Of a stretch of 33,830 nucleotides of DNA, positions 1 through 7,775 are shown in pieces. Source of the DNA: Chloroflexota bacterium. GTDB taxonomy: Bacteria; Chloroflexota; Dehalococcoidia; Lucifugimonadales; JACPQL01. The stretch lies in assembly GCA_016190445.1 (NCBI GenBank), contig JACPQL010000009.1:1-33830 (forward strand), in the 5' to 3' direction. A model generated the notes under the pieces. That model searched no databases, was not told where the DNA came from, and saw only the letters and a list, made by a program, of their open reading frames with translations. Each line of letters opens with the position of its first letter. Position 1 is the first letter of the stretch. Position numbers and translations under genes: made by a program.

Positions 1-9
1 CGCGGCGGG

Positions 10-39
10 GGGCAGCGGCGCATGCATGCGCCGCTGCCC
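10..39. repeat. 30-bp perfect palindrome
   Basis: The two halves are exactly complementary with no spacer, centred between bases 24 and 25 on a GCATGC core. It could be a hairpin at the end of a gene outside the window or a protein-binding site. No T-run follows, so a simple intrinsic terminator is not well supported. Confidence 0.7.
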
Positions 40-81
40 GCCTCTTGTCTTCACCTGTTGCAGCCACCAGCCAAGCCGTAG

Positions 82-119
82 GGTGGGTTTAGTCCTTCCT
101 GGGAAGGACTAAACCCACC
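82..119. repeat. 18-bp perfect inverted repeat, 2-nt loop
   Basis: Arms 82-99 and 102-119 are exactly complementary around a TG spacer. This would be a very stable hairpin in RNA or a cruciform in DNA. It lies 43 bp after the palindrome at 10-39 in a gene-free stretch. It may be a terminator for an upstream gene or a relic of a small inverted-repeat element. Confidence 0.7.
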
Positions 120-280
120 ACCACACCGACCCTGCTGGGTAGCCTGCATGGTGTGGGTCCCGCCGCGCTTCACCTACCCATACCCTCACCTCCCACCGCT
201 TGCTGGACCGAGTATATACCCACCGTAGAGTGGTATCATCGGATGCAAATCTTGTGCCTGACAGCCCCGTAACATATGAA

Positions 281-372
281 ATCGTCCGGCTCATGGTTCG
301 ACGGGCTCACCATGAGCGACAAGATTGGCCGCTCGCCCTGAGAGGCTGTCGAAGGGGCGAGCGAGTATTCTG
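281..372. repeat. Dispersed repeat, family D (copy 1)
   Basis: Reverse-complemented, this stretch matches 33590-33650. Both contain a CATGGTGAGC/GAACCATGAGC inverted pair followed by GCTCGCCCTTCGACA-like sequence and CTCAGGGTGAGCGG. A partial third copy lies at 12703-12770. It is non-coding and sits just upstream of the LLM oxidoreductase. Apart from the hairpins noted, I see nothing else in bases 1-404. Confidence 0.6.
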
Positions 373-404
373 GAATGGCCTCACATGGAAGGAGAATGAT
401 CGAA

Positions 405-1277
405 ATGGAGCTTGGAGTCATCTTCCCACAGACGGAGATCGGAACAGACCCGGTGGCCATCCGCGACTTTGCCCAGGCGGTGGAGGGCCTGGGATACTCC
501 TACCTCCTCGTCTTCGACCACGTGCTGGGGGCAGACCCAAAGCATCACTCCGGCTGGAGCGGCCCATATACCATCCGGGACGCCTTCCACGAGCCCTTCA
601 TCCTCTTCGGCCACCTGGCTGCTGTCACCCGGCGGCTCCACCTGGTGACGGGCATCATCATCCTGCCCCAGAGACAGACGGTGCTGGTGGCCAAGCAGGC
701 GGCAGAGGTGGACGTGCTCAGCGGTGGCCGCCTGCGGCTTGGCATCGGCCTGGGGTGGAACCAGGTGGAGTACGAGGCCCTGGGGGAAGACTTCCACAAC
801 AGGGGCCGCCGCTGCGAGGAGCAGGTGGCGGTGCTCAGGGCGCTGTGGACCCAGGAGTCAGTGGACTTCCAGGGCCGCTGGCACAGGATAAGCGGCGCTG
901 GCCTGAACCCCATGCCCACTCAGCGGCCTATTCCCATCTGGTTTGGCGGGCGGGCCGATGCGGTGCTGCGAAGGACTGTCCGCATAGGGGATGGGTGGCT
1001 GGCCAACATGCCGCCAGGCCCGCAGGCCGAGGAGACAGTGACCACGCTGCGCAAATACGCTCAGGAGGCCGGGCGTAGCTCCTCCCTCAGCATCGGCGCC
1101 TCTGTATCCCTGGCCCGGGGCAGCGTTGATTCCCTGGTGGAAGAGGCAAGACGGTGGCAACGCCTGGGAGCCGCGGGTATTCACCTCAACACCATGAGGG
1201 CAGGCTTGGCCTCCGTGGACGATCACATCAAGGCCATCCGCACCTTCAAAGAGGCCGCAGACAAAGGCTTGGCTTAG
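405..1277 (+). CDS. LLM-class F420-dependent oxidoreductase
   Basis: A 290-residue luciferase-like TIM-barrel protein. The N-terminus ELGVIFPQTEIG, the LxxxTGIIILPQR strand (around residues 82-92), the LSGGRLRLGIGLGWNQVEYEALG block and the PIWFGG motif are typical of F420-using members of the bacterial luciferase superfamily, which reduce or oxidise small organic substrates by hydride transfer. The substrate cannot be told. I chose ATG 405 because AAGGAG (389-394) lies ten bases upstream; in-frame ATGs at 375 and 396 lack a well-placed ribosome site. The gene ends four bases inside the convergent transporter gene and appears monocistronic. FMN use instead of F420 cannot be excluded. Confidence 0.88.
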   Translation: MELGVIFPQTEIGTDPVAIRDFAQAVEGLGYSYLLVFDHVLGADPKHHSGWSGPYTIRDAFHEPFILFGHLAAVTRRLHLVTGIIILPQRQTVLVAKQAAEVDVLSGGRLRLGIGLGWNQVEYEALGEDFHNRGRRCEEQVAVLRALWTQESVDFQGRWHRISGAGLNPMPTQRPIPIWFGGRADAVLRRTVRIGDGWLANMPPGPQAEETVTTLRKYAQEAGRSSSLSIGASVSLARGSVDSLVEEARRWQRLGAAGIHLNTMRAGLASVDDHIKAIRTFKEAADKGLA

Positions 1278-2206
1278 AGCAGGGTGCTTACCAGCCAGAT
1301 GAGGACTGTGAGCGTCAGCATACTGGCGCCTGTGCTCATCGCCACAGAGCTGGTCACCAGGCGAGGCTGGGCGTTGAACTCCGTAGCCAGTATGGTAGTG
1401 TACACCGCCGTGGGCATGCCCGCCAGCACAATCACCACCTGCTGGAGAAGGCCGTCAATGCCTAGCGCCAGGGTGACGCCGTAGGCCAGGGCCGGAGAGA
1501 CCACCAGGCGAAGGAGCGTCGCCACGCCAGCGGGTCGCAGGTCCTCCCGCCAGGACGCATAGGCCAGTTGGGCACCCAGGACCATCACCATGGTGGGTAT
1601 GGCCGCGCCACTCAGTATCTTCAGCGGCTCGGCGATGGCGGTGGGAAAAGCCACGTGGAAGGGGTTGATAGCCAGGGCAGCCACCGTGGCGTAGAAGGTG
1701 GGCATGCGAAACACGGTGACCACCCCTCTCAAAGCCCCCGCCTGCCCTCGTGAGGCCACGTAGATAGCCAGGGTGCCAGCCAGAAGGGACTGGGGCACCA
1801 GGAACAGCAGAGCCCGTTGCAGCCCCGCCTCGCCGAAGGCCAGCAGGCTCACTGGAAGGCCGTAGTTTACGGCGTTCATGAAAAGCGTGCTGAGCATAAA
1901 GGCGCTCCGGCCCTGCTCCGTGAGCCTGGAGGAGCGGCCTGCCAGCCAGGAGACCAGGTACATGAGAGGCAACCAGAGCGCCAGGAATGAGAAGATGCCC
2001 ACCACCTCTCTGAAGGAGACATCCGCGGAAGAAAGGGAGTTGAAGATGAGGGCGGGCGAGAACAGATAGAGAGCAAGCTGGCTGATGGGTCTGGCGTTGA
2101 TCTTTAGGCTCCTTGCCAGGAGGACACCCAGACCCGCCATGATGAAAACGGGCAAGACCCCGTTTACGAAGATGCTCAGCATAAAGCGACCACGTTCATT
2201 CTCCAA
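1274..2206 (-). CDS. AEC-family (auxin efflux carrier-like) permease
   Basis: A hydrophobic protein of about 310 residues with some ten predicted membrane spans. It opens with the AEC-type helix FVNGVLPVFIMAGLGVLLA, has a polar central segment, and ends in a helix-rich half with the motif GMPTAVYTTILATEF. Family members export or import carboxylates and similar anions; the substrate here is unknown. The stated start is a TTG with AGAGG four bases upstream, seven bases after the metal permease stop, which suggests coupling. ATG 2182 would give a more family-like N-terminus but has only a distant GGAG. The gene is last in the minus-strand metal-operon run, though its role need not be metal related. 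Confidence 0.85.
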   Translation of the reverse strand: MENERGRFMLSIFVNGVLPVFIMAGLGVLLARSLKINARPISQLALYLFSPALIFNSLSSADVSFREVVGIFSFLALWLPLMYLVSWLAGRSSRLTEQGRSAFMLSTLFMNAVNYGLPVSLLAFGEAGLQRALLFLVPQSLLAGTLAIYVASRGQAGALRGVVTVFRMPTFYATVAALAINPFHVAFPTAIAEPLKILSGAAIPTMVMVLGAQLAYASWREDLRPAGVATLLRLVVSPALAYGVTLALGIDGLLQQVVIVLAGMPTAVYTTILATEFNAQPRLVTSSVAMSTGASMLTLTVLIWLVSTLL

Positions 2207-2213
2207 GCCGCCT

Positions 2214-3041
2214 CTAGCGGGAAGCCGGACGGACCAACCTGGTAATCATACCCCGTAGCACGCTGATGGCAACCAGGAGTCCCAGCGCAGTGAGCACTAT
2301 GGCCCCACCTGCCGCAATGTCCCGATAGTAGGAGATGGTTAGACCTACAAACACGCTGACGATGCCCAGCGCGGCGGACACCAGAAGGGTCATGCGGAAG
2401 CCGCGGCCAAGCTGGAGGCTGGCCAGAACGGGGAACACGGTCAGCGCCCCCACCAGCAGGGCTCCCACCACGCGCATGGAGAGCGTCACCGTCACGCCGG
2501 TGAGGATGGCCAGGGCCAGGTTCACCCTCCAGACCGGGACACCGCTCACCCTGGCCAGGTCCGGGTCAAAGGTGGACTGGACCAGCTCGCCGTAAAGCAG
2601 CCACACCAGGACCAGGACCGCCGCGGCCAGGCCGCCCATGGCCCACAGGTCAGGCCCACCAACGGTCACGATGTTGCCAAACAGGAAGCCGAACAGGTCC
2701 ACGTTGAACCCGTTGCCCAGGCTGACGAGCACCACCATCACCGCCAGGCCGGTGTAAAGGATCAGCGCCAGGGCGCTGTCGCTGGCCATCCGGTTGGAGG
2801 CGCGAAGCCGCTCCAGGACCACCGCGGCGGCTATGGACACGCCCACGGCCACCATGATAGGAAAGCGATTGAAGAGCAGGCCCACGGCCACCCCTGCCAG
2901 GGCCACGTGGGCCAAGGAGTCAACGAACATGGACAGCCGGCGCAGCACCAGGAAGGTACCCAGAAGGGGCGCTATGGCGCCGACGATGCCGCCACCGATG
3001 AACGCCCTCACCATGAAGCTGAGTTGGAATATCTCAGGCAT
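2214..3041 (-). CDS. znuB: Metal ABC transporter permease (ZnuB/MntB family)
   Basis: A 275-residue integral membrane protein of the ABC-3 family, with about eight hydrophobic helices. Typical features are an N-terminal RAFIGGGIVGAIAPLLGTF helix, FVDSLAHVALAGVAVG, which matches the conserved DxxxHxxLxG region, and RVVGALLVGALTVFPVLAS. It forms the channel for Zn(II) or Mn(II) taken up by the binding protein and ATPase encoded upstream on the same strand. It is separated from the ATPase gene by a 141-bp repeat element (3055-3195) whose end lies just outside its own ribosome site (AGGGGAA before ATG 3041). The metal is inferred as zinc from the Fur/Zur-type regulator in the operon; manganese or iron remain possible. 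Confidence 0.9.
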   Translation of the reverse strand: MPEIFQLSFMVRAFIGGGIVGAIAPLLGTFLVLRRLSMFVDSLAHVALAGVAVGLLFNRFPIMVAVGVSIAAAVVLERLRASNRMASDSALALILYTGLAVMVVLVSLGNGFNVDLFGFLFGNIVTVGGPDLWAMGGLAAAVLVLVWLLYGELVQSTFDPDLARVSGVPVWRVNLALAILTGVTVTLSMRVVGALLVGALTVFPVLASLQLGRGFRMTLLVSAALGIVSVFVGLTISYYRDIAAGGAIVLTALGLLVAISVLRGMITRLVRPASR

Positions 3042-3054
3042 GGTCTTCCCCTAG

Positions 3055-3195
3055 CAGGGTGATGAAAAACTCCTTCGACCATCCCCCCAACCCCCTTCCT
3101 GGCCAGGAAGGGGGTGAAAATTGTATCTGGGGGACACCCCCAGACCCCCGCCAAAAGGGCTTTGCCCCTCTGGACACCCCTTTTTCAGCAGCCTG
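3055..3195. mobile_element. MITE-like palindromic element, family A (copy 1)
   Basis: A 141-bp non-coding element. Its ends read CAGGGTGATGAAAAAC and, reverse-complemented, CAGGCTGCTGAAAAAG, an imperfect terminal inverted repeat. Inside are a 26-bp perfect palindrome with CCTGGCCAGG core and a TCTGGGGG/CCCCCAGA hairpin. A close second copy begins at 33693, and a diverged inverted one lies at 8712-8863. It carries no ORF. It abuts the stop codon of the metal ATPase gene and stops 13 bp short of the permease start codon. No clear target-site duplication is visible (CTAG versus TTAG flanks). Confidence 0.75.
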
Positions 3196-3948
3196 TTAGT
3201 CATGGCGATGAAAGACCAGGTCCACGGGAAAGCCGTAGAGGTGGGCCAGGTCCGCGTCCGTTACCTCTCTCGCAGCGCCGTAGAACCGCAGCTTCCGGTT
3301 GATGCACACCACCTTGGTCGCCTCGTGCAGCACCACACCCACATCGTGGGACACCAGAATGATAGTCACGCCATGCTGCTGTCTCATGTCGCGCAGAAGG
3401 GAGTAGAGCCTCTCCTCCCCAGCCACGTCCACACCAGCGGTGGGCTCGTCCAGCAGCAGCAGCTCTGTCCGGTGCACCAGCGCACGGGCAATGAGCACCC
3501 GCTGCTGCTGTCCCCCCGAGAGCTCGCCGATGAGCTGTCCCCGCTGCTCCCACATCCCCACAGCCTGTAGCGCCTGTCGGACCGCAGGGGACAGCCCCCG
3601 CCGCAGGATGGCCAGCGGGTCAATGCCTCGGTATTCGGCGTAGGAGATGACCTCGCCGACGGTGGCCGGAAAGCGCACCGTGAAGGCATTGACGCTCTGA
3701 GGCACATAGCTCACCCGGTGCCACTGGCAGAAGCGCTGCACCTCCTGGCCAAACAGCAGCACGCGGCCTCGCTGGGGGCGCTCCAGCCCCAGGGCCAGCT
3801 TCACCAGCGTGGTCTTGCCGCTACCGTTGGGGCCGATGAGCGCCACAAAGTCGCCGCGCTCCACAGCGAAGGAGATGCCCTCCACGGCGACCGACGGCCC
3901 ATAGCCGAAGGTCACGTCCTCAAAGGTCAGCACAGGGTCTACCGGCAT
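3196..3948 (-). CDS. znuC: Metal ABC transporter ATP-binding protein (ZnuC family)
   Basis: A 250-residue ABC ATPase that powers metal import. Visible motifs are Walker A GPNGSGKT (39-46), signature LSGGQQQR (about 143-150), Walker B LLLLDEPTAGVD (about 160-171) and the H-loop VSHD. The length and the LYGFPVDLVFHRHD tail fit the ZnuC/MntA-type group. The start ATG 3948 overlaps the end of the binding-protein gene by ten bases, indicating translational coupling. Its stop codon touches the end of the family A repeat element, so the permease downstream is reached only by reading through three hairpins. It works with the permease at 2214-3041 and the lipoprotein at 3939-4925. Confidence 0.93.
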   Translation of the reverse strand: MPVDPVLTFEDVTFGYGPSVAVEGISFAVERGDFVALIGPNGSGKTTLVKLALGLERPQRGRVLLFGQEVQRFCQWHRVSYVPQSVNAFTVRFPATVGEVISYAEYRGIDPLAILRRGLSPAVRQALQAVGMWEQRGQLIGELSGGQQQRVLIARALVHRTELLLLDEPTAGVDVAGEERLYSLLRDMRQQHGVTIILVSHDVGVVLHEATKVVCINRKLRFYGAAREVTDADLAHLYGFPVDLVFHRHD

Positions 3949-4925
3949 CCCAGCGCCATCCTCAGGTTGGCCAGATTCTCTCGCATAATGCTAAAGTAGT
4001 CCTCCCCCGCCTGGCTCTCCTCGGGGGTCAAGCTTTCCAGCGTGGAGAGCACCAGCGACTGGGCCCCCACCTCCCTGGCCAGGGTCTCCGCCACGGCAGG
4101 GCTCACCGCGCTCTCAAAGAAGATGTGGGTCGCGCCACTTGCCCTCACCTCCCCCACCAGTAGGCGGAGCCGAGCGGGGCTGGGCTCCGCCTCGGGCGAG
4201 AGGCCCGAGATGGGGAGCTGGCGGAGGCCGAAGCGCTCCGCCAAGTAGCCGAAGGCCTCGTGAGAGACGACCATAGTGTCCCGCGCACAGGAGGCCAACC
4301 CCTGCGCCATCTCAGCCTCCAGGGACTCCAGGTCCGTCTTCAGGGTTTCCCAGTTCGCCCCATACGTAGCAGCGCCGGAGGGGTCGGCGGCCACCAACGC
4401 CCTCCAGATAACCTCCGCCTGCTGTCGGTACCGGCGAGGGTCCTGCCATACATGGGGGTCCAGGCCACCCTCGTCTCCGCCGGCGCGCAACTCCATGCTC
4501 TCGGTGGCCTCCACCACCGTGGGGCCAGCCTGCGGGAGCCCCGCAACGACGCGGCTCGCCCACACCTCAAAGCCACTCCCGTTGTAGACAAACAGGTCGG
4601 CCCGGTAGATGGCGGCCACGTCCCTGGGCGACGGCTCGAAGTCGTGCGCCTCCACCCCGGGGGGCGTCACGTTCAGCACCTCCACCCGATCCTCGCCGAT
4701 GCGCTCCGCCAGGTACTGGAGAGGGTAGATCGTCGTTACAACTGACAGCCTCTCTGGCACCGCCGTAGTGGTGGGAGTCGGCACGCTGGCGACGCAGGAT
4801 GTCGAGACCAGCCCTGCCGCCAGTGCCAGGAGGGTCCTCACCAAGACACGACGCCATGTGGCCAACCGCCAGGCCCGGACTTTGTGAGATTCAGTATCAA
4901 TCGTTTTCCCACTCCTCAGCGACAC
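3939..4925 (-). CDS. znuA: Metal ABC transporter substrate-binding lipoprotein (ZnuA family)
   Basis: A cluster A-I solute-binding protein. An N-terminal arginine-rich segment and hydrophobic stretch end at Cys44, a plausible lipid-anchored cysteine (the box is imperfect). The four canonical metal ligands are visible: His94 in EAHDFEPSP, His158 in DPHVWQDP, His222 in SHEAFGYL and Glu271 in FFESAV. The His-rich loop of many zinc ZnuA proteins is absent. The stated start is GTG 4925, five bases after the regulator stop. TTG 4865 would give a cleaner signal peptide and would leave the operator-like site 4886-4898 outside the coding region. It captures extracytoplasmic Zn or Mn for the ATPase and permease downstream. 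Confidence 0.9.
   Translation of the reverse strand: MSLRSGKTIDTESHKVRAWRLATWRRVLVRTLLALAAGLVSTSCVASVPTPTTTAVPERLSVVTTIYPLQYLAERIGEDRVEVLNVTPPGVEAHDFEPSPRDVAAIYRADLFVYNGSGFEVWASRVVAGLPQAGPTVVEATESMELRAGGDEGGLDPHVWQDPRRYRQQAEVIWRALVAADPSGAATYGANWETLKTDLESLEAEMAQGLASCARDTMVVSHEAFGYLAERFGLRQLPISGLSPEAEPSPARLRLLVGEVRASGATHIFFESAVSPAVAETLAREVGAQSLVLSTLESLTPEESQAGEDYFSIMRENLANLRMALGCR
4886..4898. promoter_or_regulatory. Possible second Fur/Zur-type operator
   Basis: This 13-mer matches the palindrome in front of the regulator gene at 11 of 13 positions, including the complete half-site CAGTATC, and is likewise followed by AAT. It lies at the start of the binding-protein gene. It could be a real second operator if translation starts at TTG 4865, or a chance match in codons. 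Confidence 0.35.
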
Positions 4926-4929
4926 TATC

Positions 4930-5376
4930 TCATCCAGTAGCCGCCGTCGGGGAGGTGGCGACCCCGGCTTCCCGACACCCGGGGCAGACCACGTAGACCT
5001 CTATTCGGTGGCCCACTACAGCGCTCCCCTCCCCTACCTCCAGGTCCTTGAGGATCCGCTCAATGACGGACTGGCGGAAGTCCCGCACGGCACCGCAGCG
5101 CACGCACACCACGTGGTGGTGATGGCCCACCCTGGATAGAGAGTAGCGGGGCGCACCATCCTGGAGCGTCAGCTTGCAAAGCAGGCCCTGCCGCAGCAGC
5201 AGACGAATGGTCCGGTACACCGTGGCCCGCCCCACCCCCCTCACCTCGCCCACCAGCTCCTCGGCGGTGAAGCCCTCGCCCCGGGCCGCCAGCGTCTCCA
5301 GCAGCCGCCTCCGGCTTCCGGTGGCCCGGTACCCGCCATCCTCAATGGCATGCAGTATGTCCTCTACTGTGAGCAT
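4930..5376 (-). CDS. zur: Fur-family metalloregulator, probably Zur
   Basis: A 148-residue Fur-superfamily repressor. The winged helix covers about residues 8-80 (GRATVYRTIRLLLRQGLL is the recognition region). The dimerisation part has HHHH (85-88), Cys91/Cys94, His123 and Cys131/Cys134, the latter two pairs forming the structural zinc site seen in most Fur, Zur and PerR proteins. It is first gene of the metal-uptake operon, and a perfect GATACT-C-AGTATC palindrome lies four bases before its ATG, so autoregulation is likely. I prefer Zur because of the linked ZnuABC-type transporter; Mn- or Fe-sensing cannot be excluded. No Shine-Dalgarno is visible because the palindrome occupies that position. 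Confidence 0.9.
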   Translation of the reverse strand: MLTVEDILHAIEDGGYRATGSRRRLLETLAARGEGFTAEELVGEVRGVGRATVYRTIRLLLRQGLLCKLTLQDGAPRYSLSRVGHHHHVVCVRCGAVRDFRQSVIERILKDLEVGEGSAVVGHRIEVYVVCPGCREAGVATSPTAATG

Positions 5377-5380
5377 GAAA

Positions 5381-5393
5381 GATACTCAGTATC
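5381..5393. promoter_or_regulatory. Palindromic Fur/Zur-type operator
   Basis: GATACT-C-AGTATC is a perfect inverted repeat with one central base, embedded in TTGATACTGAGTATCTTT on the minus strand, resembling a 7-1-7 Fur-family box. It sits at about +8 to +20 of the proposed promoter and four bases before the regulator ATG. There a bound repressor would block transcription and the operator would replace a ribosome site. Confidence 0.65.
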
Positions 5394-5407
5394 AATACTT
5401 GCAAGAC

Positions 5408-5436
5408 AGCCTACATCAAGAGGGGGTGCCTGTCAA
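5408..5436 (-). promoter_or_regulatory. Promoter of the zur-znu operon
   Basis: On the minus strand a perfect -35 TTGACA (5436-5431) is followed by a 17-bp spacer and a weak -10 TAGGCT (5413-5408). The predicted start near 5401 would give a leader of about 25 bases containing the operator palindrome. Confidence 0.5.
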
Positions 5437-5457
5437 TCGGCTAAGGGGATGTCGCCT

Positions 5458-6276
5458 CTACGCAGGCTTCCACGAAATGAGCCCGAGGCGCAGGGGCGCT
5501 GCCCCGCGCACCACAAAGCCCGCTGCCCTCTCCTCCAGTAGCTCCGCCATGGCCCGCTCCAGCCGCCGGTCTGTCTCCGTCCCCGGCTCCACGTACAGCC
5601 GCCGCCGGAACTCATCGCGCGCCCCCTCCCAGCTCTCGTACGCCCTGGGGCCAGCCTCCGGGAACATCTCCAGGTCCGGGTATATCTCCATCTCCCACAG
5701 GACATTCAAAAGCTCTCGAAGGCCCGGCAGGTCCACCCTCTCCTCCCCATGCACCAGCTTCCAAAGGGGTGAAAGAGGAGACTGGGGTGCCCTGTTGAAC
5801 ATTAGGAGCAGCACGCGCTCCCTGGCATGCGCCTCCAGCCTTCGGGCGAAGGGTCCCACCTCCTCCACCCCGTACAGCACGTGGGCGCACAGCACCACAT
5901 CCGCCGGCGCCACCTCCACCTCCTCCCATCTCCCCTGGACGGCGGTGAGGTTCTGGATACTCGCCTCTCGTGCGCCCTGCCGAAGGGCCTCCAGCATGCT
6001 CTCCGATGGCTCCACAGCAGTCACGTGGCAGCACCGCAGGGCCAGGGGCAGGGCAAGTCTCCCCGCGCCGCTGCCCACGTCCAGGACAGTCCACTCGGGC
6101 CTGGCCTCCCGGGCCAGCCGGTCCACCACAGGGTCGTTGGCCCGGCGCGGGTCGGCCATGAAGGCGGAAACGAAGGGGCTCCAGAAGTCCTTGGCCCGCT
6201 CCTCCCCACCCTGGGCCTTGAGGGACTGGGCGTGGTGGGCCCTGACCCTGTCTCTCCAGAGGCTCGCTGCCGACAT
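5458..6276 (-). CDS. Class I SAM-dependent methyltransferase
   Basis: A 272-residue protein with a Rossmann-type methyltransferase core. Motif I VLDVGSGAGRLALPLA lies at about 64-79, the acidic end of strand 2 is in VTAVEPSESM (Glu89), and a post-II region ADVVLCAHVLYGVEEVGPFARRLE follows. The substrate is unknown; similarity is to the type 11/25 groups, which include small-molecule and quinone methylases. The start is ATG 6276 with GGGAGG five bases upstream. It lies on the minus strand upstream of the zur promoter, with about 80 bp between, and is probably its own unit. The C-terminal 100 residues are charged and not recognised. Confidence 0.8.
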   Translation of the reverse strand: MSAASLWRDRVRAHHAQSLKAQGGEERAKDFWSPFVSAFMADPRRANDPVVDRLAREARPEWTVLDVGSGAGRLALPLALRCCHVTAVEPSESMLEALRQGAREASIQNLTAVQGRWEEVEVAPADVVLCAHVLYGVEEVGPFARRLEAHARERVLLLMFNRAPQSPLSPLWKLVHGEERVDLPGLRELLNVLWEMEIYPDLEMFPEAGPRAYESWEGARDEFRRRLYVEPGTETDRRLERAMAELLEERAAGFVVRGAAPLRLGLISWKPA

Positions 6277-6303
6277 GGGCCCTCCCTTACCTAGCTACCG
6301 AGC

Positions 6304-6488
6304 GGTCTCAGTCCGCCACAATGTGCCGCGTGCCGCAGGACACAGATAGCCGAGAATTGCGATTGACCCCGCAGGTCGGGTTTCCCAGCCCGACCGTCGT
6401 GGGCGGGCAGGTTCTCCCGACTTGTCGGGATGCCCTACAGGGGTCTGGCCTCAGTCCCGCCACAGTGTACCGCGTGCCTCTGGACACC
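6304..6488 (+). repeat. Two diverged direct repeats of about 40 bp
   Basis: 6304-6343 and 6447-6488 share CTCAGTC(C)CGCCACA-TGT-CCGCGTGCC followed by GGACAC, with a few substitutions and a one-base indel. Between them are two short hairpins (TCGGGTTTCCCAGCCCGA and CCCGACTTGTCGGG). The region lies between divergent genes and carries no convincing ORF. It may hold both promoters. Confidence 0.55.
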
Positions 6489-6566
6489 GGTAGGTGCTCC
6501 TTGACACCCCACTGGGCAAGAGATAGGCTTCCCCTAGCCTGGCTATGACGCAGGCGGGGAGGGACT

Positions 6567-7745
6567 ATGGACTTTCGCTTCACTCCAGAGCAGGAAGAGT
6601 TCCGGCAGCAGGTAAAGGTATTCCTGGACGAGCGGTGGCCCAAGGAGACCCGCGACTCCCTTCCGCTGGACCCCCGGGACCCCAAGGTGGTGACACAGGA
6701 GGAGCGGGAGATCGTCCTGGAGATGGGCAGGAGGGGGTGGCTCGCCGTGGCGTGGCCCAAGGAGTACGGAGGCCAGGGCAAGGGGATGGCGTACCAGTAC
6801 TTGCTGTGGGAGGAGATGGAAAAGGCTGGCGTGTGGTTCCCCGCCACTGCCCTGACCATGGTGGGGCCCACCATCTTCCGGGTGGGCACCGATGATCAGA
6901 AGCGAGAGTGGTTGCCTCACATTGTCCACGGCGAGATGGAGCTCTCCCTGGGATACACCGAGCCCAACGCGGGGAGCGACCTGGCTTCCCTCCAGACCCG
7001 CGCCGTGGAGGACGGCGACGACTACGTCATCAACGGCCAGAAGATGTTCCACACCGAGGGGCACATCGCCAGCCACGCCTGGCTTTTAGCCCGCACCGAC
7101 CCCAGCGCCCCCAAGCACCGTGGCCTCTCCGTCTTCATCGTGCCGCTGGATAGCGCCGGCGTCACCGTCCGGCCCCTGTGGACCCTGGGCGGCGGGCGCA
7201 CCAACGAGCTCTTCCTGGAGAACGTCCGTGTACCCAAGAAGAACCTCATCGGCGAGCCCAACCGCGGCTGGTACCACGTGGCTATGGCCCTTGACTTTGA
7301 GCGGGTGGGCGCCAACAGGTACATCGCCTGCGTCCGGGTGCTCACCGGCCTCCTTCAGTTCGTGCGAACGGCCAAGGCAGACGGCAGACCCCTGGCCAAG
7401 GACCCGGTGGTGCGCCAGATTGTGGGCGAGCTGGCCACGGAGGTGGAGGTGGCACGCCTCTTCGCCTATCGCAGCACATGGATGATCGAGAAGGGGTTGG
7501 TCCCCAACTACGAGGCCTCCGCAGAGAAGGCATGGGCCACCGAGCTGGAGCAGCGCATCGCCAACGCGGGCACCCAGATCATGGGCATCTATGGCCAACT
7601 GGCCGAGGGTGAGCCCAAGGCGCCCCTGGAGGGCAAGATGGAGGGCGCCTACCGGACCTCCGTGGTCCGCACCATCGGCGGCGGCACCAGCCAGATCCAG
7701 CGAGACGTCATCGCCCGCCGGGGCCTTGGGCTGCCCAGGGGGTAA
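6567..7745 (+). CDS. Acyl-CoA dehydrogenase family protein
   Basis: A full-length 392-residue flavoprotein of the ACAD fold. Visible are the N-terminal helical domain (DFRFTPEQEEFRQQVKVFL), the FAD-binding segment LGYTEPNAGSDLASLQTRA (about 127-145), the mid-domain NGQKMFHTEGHIASHAWLLART, and the C-terminal RTIGGGTSQIQRDVIARRGLGLPRG. It oxidises an acyl-CoA at the alpha-beta bond and passes electrons to ETF. The tail has Gly-Gly-Gly-Thr where medium-chain enzymes carry the catalytic Glu, a pattern shared with several actinobacterial FadE types, so the substrate is uncertain. The start is ATG 6567 with GGGAGGG just upstream. Downstream lies a family B repeat and then an FAH-family gene in the same direction. 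Confidence 0.92.
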   Translation: MDFRFTPEQEEFRQQVKVFLDERWPKETRDSLPLDPRDPKVVTQEEREIVLEMGRRGWLAVAWPKEYGGQGKGMAYQYLLWEEMEKAGVWFPATALTMVGPTIFRVGTDDQKREWLPHIVHGEMELSLGYTEPNAGSDLASLQTRAVEDGDDYVINGQKMFHTEGHIASHAWLLARTDPSAPKHRGLSVFIVPLDSAGVTVRPLWTLGGGRTNELFLENVRVPKKNLIGEPNRGWYHVAMALDFERVGANRYIACVRVLTGLLQFVRTAKADGRPLAKDPVVRQIVGELATEVEVARLFAYRSTWMIEKGLVPNYEASAEKAWATELEQRIANAGTQIMGIYGQLAEGEPKAPLEGKMEGAYRTSVVRTIGGGTSQIQRDVIARRGLGLPRG

Positions 7746-7775
7746 TGTGGTGCTCCTGAAACACGTTATTGAATT

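Noticed and set aside
200-1078. Long open frame rich in Gly, Pro and Arg overlapping the LLM oxidoreductase
   Set aside because: It is the shifted frame of a well-supported gene and has no recognisable motif or ribosome site.
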